Below are positions 10,711 to 21,600 of a stretch of 64,000 nucleotides of DNA, one piece after another. Position 1 is the stretch's first letter. Each line of letters begins with the position of its first letter. The notes under the pieces were generated by a model, which did no database searches, was not told the DNA's origin, and was given only the letters and a program-made list of their open reading frames with translations. The position numbers and the translations under genes are program-made. The stretch is from Thecaphora thlaspeos (Eukaryota > Basidiomycota > Ustilaginomycetes > Urocystidales > Glomosporiaceae): the NCBI GenBank assembly GCA_900291925.1, contig UWYS01000012.1, positions 744,001 to 808,000 of the forward strand. The letters are read 5' to 3'.

Positions 10711-13665
10711 ATGTCTCTATTGGACCTCGTCTCTGGAGGCGCCGCCTGTGGGCCCTCGAACCCGCTTCAGAGCATGGGCAAGCGCTTTGGACAGGACAGG
10801 AGCACACAGATGGATTCCTATTCCGGCGCGCCAGGCTCATCGTCACAGCAACAGCCCTCCTTCCGCTCCGCTTCGCAACAGCAGCAGCAGCAGAACCCTG
10901 CCTTTTTTCAAGCAGGCTCGTCCATGGCCCACACCCCACAGCAGCACGATGCCTTCGACGTATCGCAGCTCCGCGGAAATCTCCCCTTCACGCCACCGCA
11001 CCTCCAGGTGTCCTCACCTTTCCGGCAGCCTCATCATGTGTACAGACCTGGCCTCGAGGCCAGTTTCCGATCCGCAACGCCAAAGGCGGGCACTCCACCC
11101 TTGGCCGGCGCCGCGACCCCGGCCTGGGCAGCCGACTTCCTCAAGATGGGCCCCGCCACCGCCACTGCCAACCCCACCGCTGCGACATCACAGCAGAAGC
11201 AACGCCACTCGCCATCGCCCGCTCGTCAGAGGCACGCGGGGCCTATGTCTTACGGCCCCTCAATGCAGCGGCCCGTACACATGCCACCGGGCATAGGGAT
11301 GGGAATGGGAATGGGGATGTCGGCTTACAATGGCGCGGCAGGGATGCAGCAGATGCCCATGCATTCGCCTACGGTAGAGGCCGCTTCATCGTCTACAACA
11401 GCCGACTCGGCGCTGGCCAGCATTGAGCAAGGCAGGTGGAACGAAGCCTTCACGGCCTACGACCGCACAAAGAAGCCACCGCCCTGCCCCGCCGCCGCTG
11501 TTGCTGCAGACGGACAGCCCGTCCAGCACGAGCAAGCAGCTATCGCGCAGGACCACGCTGACCCCTACGAACGTGACGAGCTGGCGAGAACCGCAGGGCG
11601 CCTGGTTTCGTCGGTCGAGCACGACCAGAGCGCCAAGTTCAAGCAGAGCAACTTCCTCGACCTGATGCGGCGGATCCGGGACAAGCAGGCCGGCATTCAG
11701 GGGACCGACATCGTCGAAGACGGCTTTGTCCACGGCGAGTCGGCGACGGCTGCAGTCAAGGGTAAGGAGCGGGCTATGGACGTTGCATCCGAGCAGCGTC
11801 CGCAGTCGCAGAAGCAGGCTTACGAGTGGGCCACCCAGATGGCGTCCCAGGGTCGAGCCAGCCAGCTTCCGCCCAGCATGCAACGTGCAATGGGCGACGT
11901 CACGTCGAACGGATCGCTCCACAAGCCGGGCACACAGCCGCTGATCCCGCCGATGCTATCAACCGAGCAGGAGATCGCCAATCGGCAGGCTCTCAACGAC
12001 CTCTGGGCCGAGGAAGACGCACGCTCAGAGGCGATCGAGAAGCAGGCCATCGCCGAGCAGTTGGGTGCCTTTGTCGGTGACGCAGGAGACGTGGCTGCGC
12101 GCATGCAGGAGGACGACGCCGATGCGAGGGAGTTCGAACGATACCAGCGCCTTGGCGCCAATATTCCGCACGCCAGCACGTTCGGCGCCAAGTGGGAGGA
12201 GGTCATGTCCCGCGACACTGCGATCGACGACGAGCAAGATTTTGTAGGCAAGCGGTGGGAAGGGACGAAGGGCCGAGGCGTCGACGGCGCCCAGACGGCC
12301 GAATGGGACAAGCTGCAGGCCGACTGGGACGATTTCGAGGTGACGTCGGCCGGTATCCGACCAGCCGTCGCTCACAACAACCCGTTTACGCGCGAGGTCA
12401 AGAACCTCGTCCGCCACGCACCGCCTGTCTCTGCGCAGACGGCGCCAGAGTACCGCTTCCTCTCGTCAAATCCATACCTCCAGTCAACGCGGCACCACGC
12501 CGCTCACGCCTCGCAGATGCCGGCCAGCCTCGAATCGGTGCTGGAGCGAGAGGCCGCGGTGGCCGCCGACCCGTCCAATGCGTTGAAGTGGTTTGATCTC
12601 GGCGTCAAACAGCAGGAGAATGAACGGGAGGCACAGGCCATTGCCGCGCTCCAGAAGGCTATCCAGCTGGACCCGAGTATGAAGGACGCATGGCTCGCCC
12701 TTGCAGTTAGCTACACCAACGAAAACGACCGCGCCGCAGCTTACGAGGCGATCGAGCGGTGGATCGAGACAAACGAGAGGTACACGGACGTCGTGCGCGC
12801 CCACCGCGCCTCGCTCTCCTTGGCCGGGCAGCAGCAGCAGCAGAGGGTGCGGAGCGATTCGTCCTCGTCACACGCCTCTCAGTCGAGCCTGTTCGAACGG
12901 CACGGAGAGCTGACGTCACTGCTGATCGCCCTAGCACGATCTTCGCCGGAAGCGATCGATGCGGACGTCCAGGTGGCGCTGGGCGTGCTGTTCAACTCGT
13001 CCGAAGATTACAGCAAGGCGGTCGACTGCTTCTCCTCCGCGCTTCATGTGAGGCCGGACGACTGGCTGCTCTACAACCGCCTCGGAGCGACGCTGAGCAA
13101 CTCGGGGCGGAGCGACGAGGCGATTGGCTACTATCATCATGCGCTTCAGCTCCAGCCTGAGTTTGTGAGGTGCCACTTCAACCTCAGCATCAGCTGTCTC
13201 AACCTCAAGGTGAGTCGATGCGGGCATCGCGATCGCCAACCCATTCGTACCGATACTGACACATCTTCCATCAAATGCTCCTTCCCCCTTGCGCCCCTCT
13301 CATTACAATGACAGATGTACCAAGATGCCGCCACGCACATCTACACGGCGCTGACACTGCAACAGGCCGAGGCCGAGACGCTGGACTCCGTCCGTTCGCG
13401 CTCGCCCTCGCGCTCGCCCTCGACGACAAACGCGACCAAGAGCGGAATCACGAGCGGTAGCCTGTGGGAGACGTTCCGCGTCTCACTCGAGCTCCTCAAC
13501 CGACCCGACCTGGCGGCCCGGTGCGCCGAGCGCGACATTGCCATGTTTGACGTCGCAGAGCTCACACCGCCCCTTGCATCGCACGGCGGAGGCGGACAGG
13601 GAGGCTTTGGAGCGGGCGCCGGCTTTGGCTTCAGTGGAGCTTTTGGGGAGGGACTTGACTACTAG
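10711..13665 (+). CDS. PEX5: Peroxisomal targeting signal 1 receptor Pex5 (949 aa)
   Basis: Two exons: 10711-13209 and 13315-13665. The intron at 13210-13314 has donor GTGAGT and acceptor ACAG, phase 0. Pex5 is the cycling cytosolic receptor that binds C-terminal SKL-type signals and docks at the peroxisomal membrane. The N-terminus has the conserved ubiquitin-acceptor Cys (Cys13, in AACGPSNPLQ), then a long disordered Q/P/S-rich region with WxxxF-type Pex14/Pex13-binding motifs (WAADF, WNEAF). The C-terminal half has tandem TPRs from about residue 610, including KWFDLGVKQQENERE, DAWLALAVSYTNEND and NRLGATLSNSGRSDEAIGYY. The last TPR is split by the intron. The extreme C-terminus is Gly-rich. 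The ATG at 10711 was chosen because MSLLDLVSGGAACGP matches the family start. It is somewhat longer than yeast Pex5 because of Q-rich and Met/Gly-rich insertions. Confidence 0.95.
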
Positions 13666-13923
13666 GGTGTGATGCGTCATAGGGAAAAGGTTCGCACTGT
13701 TCGCGGGTCGGAGTGTATCGTGCAAGAGGGAAGGAAGGAGGCAACAAATCACAGAGATGTTATCGTGCCTGCCGCTTTGACGCCGTGGATGTGAGAACTG
13801 AATCGTAAAGCCTGGTGCGACTGTCCGACACTTGTTTTCCGGATGGGCCAGGCTACCAAAACAACTGGTGTTTGAATAAAAAGAAACTACATAATTTGTT
13901 GATTTTAGTTGTAGCCAATTGGG

Positions 13924-14034
13924 GCGTGTATGGCAAAGTGGTTACTGCGTCTCCTTCCCATGCTGCCTTCATGGCGAAGCGATTAGCTTCGAGTGATAAG
14001 GAGAAGACCGGGGGTTCGAATCCCCCTGCTCGCA
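13924..14034 (+). tRNA. tRNA-Gly (anticodon CCC) with a 38-nt anticodon-loop intron
   Basis: Folded by eye. Acceptor 13924-13930 GCGTGTA pairs with 14027-14033 TGCTCGC with one T-T mismatch and one G-T pair. The D stem is GCA/TGC, with an A box at 13931-13941. The anticodon stem TCTCC (13950-13954) pairs perfectly with GGAGA (14000-14004). The loop is TT-CCC-A plus A38, with the intron at 13961-13998. The variable loop is AGACC, and the T arm is GGGGG-TTCGAAT-CCCCC (14010-14026), which contains the B box. The discriminator is A. The intron position after base 37 is canonical. Within the precursor, CCAT at the anticodon can pair with ATGG in the intron, and the intron itself has a CGAAGC/GCTTCG hairpin. 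The anticodon call depends on the intron boundaries; Gly is supported by the GCG start. Confidence 0.8.
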
Positions 14035-14036
14035 AG

Positions 14037-14058
14037 GATTTTATTTTATTTTATTTTG
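14037..14058 (+). terminator. T-rich RNA polymerase III terminator region
   Basis: Repeated TTTTA blocks begin three bases after the tRNA 3' end. Runs of four T are short but typical of fungal Pol III termination. Confidence 0.55.
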
Positions 14059-14623
14059 CTTCTTTGCTCGACTGCCGGCCCGTGTCTTTGTCCACGTCAC
14101 GGCCGAGTAATGTGGGGGCGGCTGGCGTGCGCGCACCTCATTATTCCCCTGTCTCCCAGCTCTGCCCTGAAATCCTTCTTTCTCTCTTCCCCCTCGCGCA
14201 TTCCTCTGCATCCGGACCTCCGAGCTGGTCTCTGCGAGCCATCGGCGGAGGCGCTCTTGGGCGGGCAGCCCGTGCGCAAGGCGTCCGTCTAGGGTTCGCG
14301 ATCTTCAGTCCTGGTTTCTCTTCCGCTCTGCCTGTCTGCCTCTGGCCCTTTCCTGTCTCGCCCGGGAGCACACCCCAGCTGTTACTACGACGGTCGGTGA
14401 CATGGGTTCGTTCAGCTAGACGCATCTCTGTCCGCAAGCGATGCAGACGAAGTCTGGTGGTAGCGTTTCGTCGCTGGCGTCGCCGTTCTGGTGAGCCGCA
14501 AGCATGCCTCGGATCACTTCAGTGCCGTCTTGACCGTCCAGCAATTATGGAGAGTGGTGGGTCTGGATATGGTTTTATTCCAAGTCTCTTCTCCGGATCT
14601 GGATGCCGAACAACGACACCGAC
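14059..14623. other. Spacer between the tRNA and UTP13
   Basis: GC-rich, with no supported gene. It contains the 3' UTR of UTP13, which is transcribed from the opposite strand. Confidence 0.5.
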
Positions 14624-17600
14624 CTACATCTCGTCCTCGGACGCAGAAACGTCATCAAAGCTGAGGCTCTCCTTTGACTTTTTCTTCTTCTTGCCGCCCT
14701 TTGCCGCTTTCTTCTTATCCTTGCCGGCGCTTCTCTCCTTGAGTTTCTGACCAAACGTCTCCTCCTCCTCCTTCCCTTCCTCGACGTCGTCCTCGACAGG
14801 TCCCAGCACCGCGTCCATACAGCCCAGCGTGAACTCAACCATGCTCGCTTCGATCGCCATCCTATCTGCGCGGTTATAATGTCTCTCGGTGTAGGGCAAC
14901 AGTCCATCGATCAACGCCGCTAGATCCACGTGTCCCTTTCCGCTCTTCCTCATGGCCGTCTCTCTCTTCTTCCTCTCCTTTTCCCGCTTCGAGTCAACAT
15001 CGATTACGCCCAGCTCGATGTCTTCCAGCCTCTTTGCCGTCTCTTCGCGCGATGCGGCGCTCGATGCGTCAAAGGCCGAGATGAGCGAGGAGGAAGGGTG
15101 GAACCGGAGGATGGCATGTAGCACGGTTTGCGCGATGGGCGAGGTCCGCGTAGAGGTGTTCCAGTCGCGCACGTAGGTGAGGAGTTGGATCAGTTGCGTC
15201 GACGAAAGCGTAGAGAGGACAGCGTCGACCGCCGCGAGTCCAGTGATGCTCGTGGCGTCCTTCTGCGCCTCTGCGGACAGCGAGGAGGTGGGTGTCTTCT
15301 TGGCGGCGGCGGTGGTGGGAAGGGAGAGGACGCCGGCTTTAGAAAGCGCGTCGAGATTGCCGTTACCGAACAGCGCAGCGGCCGACGAGGCCGTCTCGAG
15401 GGCGGAATCGAGCAGCAACCCCGCGGCCGTCGCTCCATCGCCCTCCGGCCTCGAGGCCGCGACGTGCGTAAAGAGGCCGAGCAGCCGCCTGGGCTGACCC
15501 ATCTCTAGAGCGAGCGCGATCGCGTTCCGGTAGTCCTTGAGCGTGAGGTAGTTGCTGAAATCCTGCTCGCGCAGCACCTCTTCCTCCCTCTGCTTGCGCT
15601 TCTCGCTCTCGTTGATCTCGGTCGTGTCGAGCCAGAAGTTGACGATCGAGTCGCCGCCCACCGAGACGATCCGGCTCTCGTCGCGCGTCAGCGCGATCGA
15701 CCAGACCTTTTCATCGTGGCCGTCGAGCGTCTCGACGCACTCCTCTTCCTTGACGCCCCAGAGCTTGACTAGACCGTCGCCGGCGCACGAGACGAGCTGC
15801 ATGCCGGCCGAGCAGAAGGCGAGCTTCAGAACGCTGTTGGTGTGCCCCTCGAAGATCTTGACGCAGGTGTAGTCCTTCAAGCCCCAGAGCCGGACCGTCT
15901 TGTCGCCCGAGCCCGTGGCGAGCGCGAGGTCGACGGGCGAGAAGCGCACCGACCAGACGCCGCGTTTGTGGCCCTTGAGCGTCGAGAGGAGCTTGAGCGA
16001 TGCAGAGGCGATAAAGTCGTTCGACTTGGACGGCGGCGTGTAGGAGATGGCAAAGACCTTGGCGGTGCGATCCTGCGACCCGGAAGCGAGCAGGGCGTTG
16101 TTGGGCGCGATGTCGAGGCTGTTGATGTCCTTGTCGTGGATTTTCAGGGTGAGGAGTGACTTGAGACGGAGCGGGCCGGTGATGGGCGAGGAGTTGGAGG
16201 GAGAGAGGAGCGTCGAGAGAGAGGAGAGGTCCCACAGCTTGGCCGTCCGGTCCTGGCTGGCCGTGATCATGAACGGTGCTCCCATGGCTCCCGGCCAAGA
16301 GGCACGGCGGGCAAAGGCAATCGCTCCGACGCTCTCGGCGTGGCCTTCGCAGACGGCGACGCAGATCCACTCGCCCACCTCCTCGACACCGTGGTCGTCC
16401 GAGGAAGAGCTAGTCCTCTTCGTCTTGCTCTTCTTGGACTCGTCGCGGTCGAGCTTCTTTCCGCTATCGCCGTTGGCGGCTGCGACACCTTCGAGGCCGC
16501 CCTGCGCCTGTGGGAGCCGAGACTGGGGCACCCATGCCCAGATCCTAGCTGTCCGGTCTTTGGCTCCGCTCGCCATCCACCTGGCATCGGGCGACCGATC
16601 GAGGCAGAGGACAACGTCCGAGTGTCCGTAGAGCAGCGATACATGGTGGTCCTCGCTGTCGACAGTGTAGACCCTGATGGCGTTGCTGTTGGTAGCGAGG
16701 GCGACGTGCGTCTCGGCCTTTTCGCCGCGCGCGGACAGGAGCGAGAGGTCGACGATCTCGTCGTTGAAGCCGACCATCTGTCGCGTCTTTGTCAGCGGCG
16801 GGAGGGTAGAGTCGGTGGCGACGGTGCGGACGACGATGTTCTGGTCGGCGTGGACGCTGACGAGGGACGAGGTCGAGGGGAGGTAGTGGATGGCGGTGAT
16901 GGCGCGCGTTTCCTCGACGTCGTCATCGTCGCCATCGACTGGGCCGCCGCGACGGGCGCGGATGCGGGCGGCTGCCTCGTCGAGCGCCATCTGCTGCGTG
17001 AGGCTCTTTGGCTCGCGGCAGATGATGGAGCGCGATACGGCGTCCCACAGCTTGACCTGGCCGTCTGAGCCACCGGTGTAGAAGATTGTCTGGTGCTGCG
17101 CCTTGGGCGTTGCGCCGGAGAAGGAGGTGCCGCGAGCGAGGAAGCCGGCCGACTCTACGCCTTCGTTTGCGGCGAGGGTGTCGCGCTGCCTCCACCGGTC
17201 ATCGACGAGCGCCCAGACGATGATGGAGTTGTCCCTGGAGCCGCTGACGAGCGTGCGTCCGTCGTCGGTGACGGCAAGGCCGCGGACGACGGAGACGTGG
17301 CCGTTGAGCGTGGCTGCGGGCTTGTGGGTAGACTCTGTGCGTGCAGCGAGATCCCAGAGGCGGATCTTGCCGTCGACGGAGGCGGTGAAGAGCTCGATGC
17401 GGCCTTGCTTTTGCGCCGGGTCGAGCGAGGTTTGGGCGTTGCTCCTTGGCTTTGGCTTGCGCTGGTGAGGCGCAGCGATGCGGTCTGCCTCTGCCTCGAG
17501 CGCGGGGTCGGGCACGTTCCAGCACAGGCCAGAGACGACGCCTGCGTGGCCACGGAAGACGTGGGTGCAGTACCCGCCGAGGATGTCCCATACCTTTACG

Positions 17601-18103
17601 ATGCCGTCGGAGCTGCCTGTTGCTAGCAGGGCGGAGGTTGGATCGATCTGCATGACGTTTACCTGAGCGGCGTGGGATTTGGACGTGCTGCGTAGCAGGT
17701 GGAAGGCGGGGAGGGTGTAGGTGCGCAGGGCGAGGGAGCGCGAAGCGACTACGAGGTGCGATGCCGAGGGACTGATTGTGAGGGCTGTCACATGTCCGGT
17801 ATCGCCCTCGATGCGGTGCAGTATCTGTCCGGTGGAGACCTGGATGATGGCTACCTGCTGGCCGATGGTAGCGACGAGCCATTCTGCGTCCGGGGTGAGT
17901 GCGAGTGGCCCTCCGGTGTAGAAGGGTTCGAAGGCGCGTTCCTTTGCGAAGCCGGTCTTTGTGCGCGGCTTGCTGGGGGCGGATGGAGCTGCGGAGGGGC
18001 GGGCGGAGGAAGAGGAGGGCGCAGCGCCATCTTGTTGCTGGTGTGCGATGAGATGCTTTACCTGGTCTGGTGCGAGGACGACTGCGTCTGCCATGGTTGC
18101 CAT
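14624..18103 (-). CDS. UTP13: U3 snoRNP (SSU processome) WD40 protein Utp13/TBL3 (1159 aa)
   Basis: Single exon. The frame is open further 5', but I take the ATG at 18103 (MATMADAVV) as the start because the upstream 43 codons are Pro/Ser/His-rich and leader-like. Utp13 is a tandem-propeller subunit of the UTP-B complex that acts in the nucleolus on pre-18S rRNA. A dozen or more WD40 repeats are visible from about residue 60 to 850. Examples include TGSSDGIVKVWDI, VSGSRDNSIIVWA, ASGAKDRTARIWAW, ASGSQDRTAKVF, TGSGDKTVRLWGL and SCAGDGLVKLWGV. The family-specific Utp13 C-terminal helical domain follows (FSNYLTLKDYRNAIALALEM onward). The tail is Lys-rich and then acidic. A charged, Ser-rich insertion (KKSKTKRTSSSSDD) sits between propeller blades. 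Confidence 0.92.
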   Translation of the reverse strand: MATMADAVVLAPDQVKHLIAHQQQDGAAPSSSSARPSAAPSAPSKPRTKTGFAKERAFEPFYTGGPLALTPDAEWLVATIGQQVAIIQVSTGQILHRIEGDTGHVTALTISPSASHLVVASRSLALRTYTLPAFHLLRSTSKSHAAQVNVMQIDPTSALLATGSSDGIVKVWDILGGYCTHVFRGHAGVVSGLCWNVPDPALEAEADRIAAPHQRKPKPRSNAQTSLDPAQKQGRIELFTASVDGKIRLWDLAARTESTHKPAATLNGHVSVVRGLAVTDDGRTLVSGSRDNSIIVWALVDDRWRQRDTLAANEGVESAGFLARGTSFSGATPKAQHQTIFYTGGSDGQVKLWDAVSRSIICREPKSLTQQMALDEAAARIRARRGGPVDGDDDDVEETRAITAIHYLPSTSSLVSVHADQNIVVRTVATDSTLPPLTKTRQMVGFNDEIVDLSLLSARGEKAETHVALATNSNAIRVYTVDSEDHHVSLLYGHSDVVLCLDRSPDARWMASGAKDRTARIWAWVPQSRLPQAQGGLEGVAAANGDSGKKLDRDESKKSKTKRTSSSSDDHGVEEVGEWICVAVCEGHAESVGAIAFARRASWPGAMGAPFMITASQDRTAKLWDLSSLSTLLSPSNSSPITGPLRLKSLLTLKIHDKDINSLDIAPNNALLASGSQDRTAKVFAISYTPPSKSNDFIASASLKLLSTLKGHKRGVWSVRFSPVDLALATGSGDKTVRLWGLKDYTCVKIFEGHTNSVLKLAFCSAGMQLVSCAGDGLVKLWGVKEEECVETLDGHDEKVWSIALTRDESRIVSVGGDSIVNFWLDTTEINESEKRKQREEEVLREQDFSNYLTLKDYRNAIALALEMGQPRRLLGLFTHVAASRPEGDGATAAGLLLDSALETASSAAALFGNGNLDALSKAGVLSLPTTAAAKKTPTSSLSAEAQKDATSITGLAAVDAVLSTLSSTQLIQLLTYVRDWNTSTRTSPIAQTVLHAILRFHPSSSLISAFDASSAASREETAKRLEDIELGVIDVDSKREKERKKRETAMRKSGKGHVDLAALIDGLLPYTERHYNRADRMAIEASMVEFTLGCMDAVLGPVEDDVEEGKEEEETFGQKLKERSAGKDKKKAAKGGKKKKKSKESLSFDDVSASEDEM

Positions 18104-18632
18104 GGTGGGCAGCGGAGCGCGGGGGGATCGACCAGAGTGTGGCGTGCGGTGATGCTCCGGGCTGTGGCTTGCAAGGTCGATGCTGGAGAGCGAGAGCGGG
18201 AGGCAAGGAGGGGGATGGTAGGAGTATTGCAAGGGCAGCCAAGGTGGCAGTCAGTGGCAGCGAGGTCTGTGCAGCGCTTGGCCCGACGACGCTGGAATTT
18301 TTCGCCTGTCCGTTTGACCGTCGCCGGCCCAGCGCGAGTCCCGAGTCGCGAGTCGCGAGTCCCGACGCCCGAGTCGCGAGTCCCGGGCAGCGGCTGCCAT
18401 TGCTAGGGAAGAAGACCAAGTGCTCCTCTAGCCTGGAACTGAGGGATGGCGCAACGTACGGCTTCCTCCTGCTGCCGGAGCAGATCAGACCGACCGACCG
18501 GCGGGCCAGGAGGCCGGCATGGCGCTCGTCTTCCTCGAGCTTGCATCGATTCGGTTGCGTGTAGCGATGGTCATGATCCGGCGAGGAATGAAATGAAAAG
18601 AACAGTTGCATAGACGAAGGGATGCGATAGAT
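18104..18632. other. Spacer between UTP13 and MED12
   Basis: Contains the UTP13 promoter. At about 18337-18386 there is a cluster of short direct repeats built from GAGTCGCGAGTCCCG and its variants, which may be a regulatory or slippage-derived element. The MED12 3' UTR is at the other end. Confidence 0.5.
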
Positions 18633-21600
18633 CTAGCGACGTTTCTTGCGCGTTTGGCTGTTGCCTCCGCCCGCCGTCGACGGGGAGGGTTTACGTTTAC
18701 GACCTCTCTTCTCCTCCGCCACTGCCGCAGTCGCCGCCGCAGTCGCCGCAGTCGCTGCTGCTTCGTTCGTCTCTTCCTCGTCATCAGTCCGTGTCAGATC
18801 GATCGTGATCCTCTCATCCCATCCCTTTCCTTTCCCGCAGCTAGCCCCCGCACCGCTCTTTGCTGTTACACCGTCACCACCTGCTGAGGAAGAGGAAGAA
18901 GGGTGCCCAAGGTACGGGACCAATCCCCTCCTCAAATCACGCGCATAGATCGGCTCACCTGCCACCGCGTCGCCGTAGTTTCTTTCGCTCTCCAGGTGTT
19001 CCGGCGCAACTGCTGCGTCCGCAAAGGGGTGGCACGAAGACGAGGAAACGTCGGTCGGCGGCGAAGAGGTGGGGATGATATCGCGCGTCACCTGTCCGCC
19101 AAACAGGGAGAGGGAGAGGGACGTGTTCGTCGACAATTTTGACGGCCAGCCTTGTCTTGCACCTGGGATCGGCGAGCCGGTGCAATTCACAGCGTCATTC
19201 GCTTTCCGTCCGCCGCCGGAGACGAGGTTGCGCGGAAGCCCCGCTTTGGTCCCGCTTCCTGCAGCGGGCGAGCCTGCACCGCTGGGTCTCGCCAACGCTG
19301 ATGAGCTGGCGATCGGTTCGACGTACTCTAGACACTCCCACGGCCCGATCGCGTCCGGCGTGTACCATCCTCGCTTCACCGCGACGGCGGCGTGGGGTGT
19401 CAGCACGAGGTCGCGCGCGGGAGCGACAGAATCGACGTTGAACAGTCGCTGACGCATCCGGCGCACGGCGTGCGGTTGGAGGTGCCGCATCGCTTCCACC
19501 TGCCGGTCGAGGTCGGGAGACGACGCCGTCAGCGTCGCTGGAGGAACTTCGTCCAGCACAAGATCAAGCGTGTCAAAGACCAAGTCAAAGTAGGGGGCGT
19601 CGTCGAAGTGTAGCCCCAACAGCTGACAGAGGGAGAGGAGAGAGGTCGAGAGACGCCCCACCAGCGCCTTGCTGCTGCTTGTCCACAGGCAACTGAGGCG
19701 GAGGACGAGGTAGAGCAGCCCGAACCTACGGCAGACCTGCTGTGCGCGGAGGATGTCGTTGGACGAGGCGGCAGACTCGACCTCGCAGACGACGTGGCGG
19801 AACAGCTGCGTAGCCGTCTCGGAATCCGAGGCCGGGATCGTGAAGGCCTCTTGCATCTCGACGATCTCCCTGATTGACGTAAAGATGGCAACTTGATCGG
19901 CGCGGGGCCGCGCATCCTTTGATTCGCCTGCGCTCCTCGGTCGAACGATCGTAGCTGCATCAACAACGCCTCCAACCTCGTGATCCTCGCGAAGGCTACG
20001 CAACGCGGTGCGGAGCCCTTCGTCGAGGAACTTGGCCGCAAGGGCGCCGGACGAAGCGGTATCCTCGAGCAGCTGCCGGCCGGCCGCTCTATCTTCCAGA
20101 AAGAAGGCACGGTAGAGCACAGCAGCCAGCGCCTTGATCCTCGACTCGGCCCGCACTTGGAAGCTCGCCTCGGCCGCCTGCAGCCGGTCAAACACCTCGA
20201 CCAGCTCGCATGTCAGCGTGGCCGAATTCCATCCGTCAAGGCGTCGATGCAGCGTCTCGCCGCCAACGCTGCCGATATCGGGGACCAGTAGCAGGCTCGA
20301 AGGGTCCAATATGGCCACCATACTGTCCAGCACCCGGCGTCCGTCGCAGCCCCACACCGACTTGGTCGACTCGCGCGTCGCCCGGAAGAAGGCACGCGGA
20401 TCGCGGTGGAACGCCGTCTGCGCCTCGTCCAACTCGAGAATTTGCTGGCTGAGAGCCTCGACTGGCGACGACAGCAGGAGCTGCTGGTGCTGTTGCTCGT
20501 CGAGGTCGCCGAGGCCGGTAACCGGGGCCGGCGACGGCATTGATGTCACCGAGACGGGCAAAGGAGCCTGGTAGGCCTGCGTGACGGCGTGAGCCGACAC
20601 CTTGAGCAGGGCCAGCACGCGGACGAGCGCTTCGAAGCCGCCAGGAGCGAAGAGCAGCGCCCTCTGTGCGCGGAGCGACTGCCTCTCGGAGATGCTTAAA
20701 GAGACGGCCGAGGAGCCGTCGTATTCGTGCCCGTGGAGCGGTGCTGCTGCAGCATCCTGGCCATCGCCGTTTACGAGCAACGTCCGCGAGAGAAGGTGTG
20801 TGCACTGGAGCAGCAGCGGCACGGCTTCGGCATTCGACAAATTGGAGGGATCCGCCACGGCCTCGACGAGATCGGCGACGAGCGGCAGCAGCAGGCTCTT
20901 GACGACAACCGCGAGGCTCGCTACACCGAGCGTCACAAGACGGACGACGACCCTGAAAGGCTGATCGATGACCGAAGGATAAGCACCGGGCAGCGACAGC
21001 TTATGGGCCAGCGACGTCAACCAGCGTGTATGTCGCTCGTCAATCTCAGTCGTCGCCTCGCGATGCAGTAGGTCGAGCAAGTCGACAGACACGTCAGATA
21101 GTCCGTCGGACGCCGGCTCCAGCAGGCACTCGACGATGGCGTGTTCGATCGTCTCGTCGACCGTAGCGTCCGACCTTGGGAAGAGCTTGCGCAGCTCAGC
21201 CAAGAGCCGACTAGTACTGGAAGTCCTTTCCCCTTGGGCGCCGCTGCTGCCGTCGCCACGACCATCGAAGTCTCCCGGGGCCAGACGGCGAAAGGCTTCC
21301 TGGCACATCGCCAGCTCGGCAGGGTCGAGGGCGGCGTCAAGCGACAAGCCTGGGTCTCGCTGCAGCGAAGTCGGTTGAGTCGGCGGCGCCGCCTGAAACT
21401 CTTTGAGCCGCTGGAGGGCATTGGAGGTCAGCACGGCGAGGCGCACGTCGCGAGTCGAGCTGGCGTGATTGAGCTGCTGACGAACGAGCAGCACCAACGT
21501 CGGCAGCGCATCGAGGCCGCACCAGACCGCTTGATGCTCGATCAACAGATCGTAGACCGCCTTGGCGAGGTGGTGTGGCAGAGGCGCCTGCAGCAGCAGC

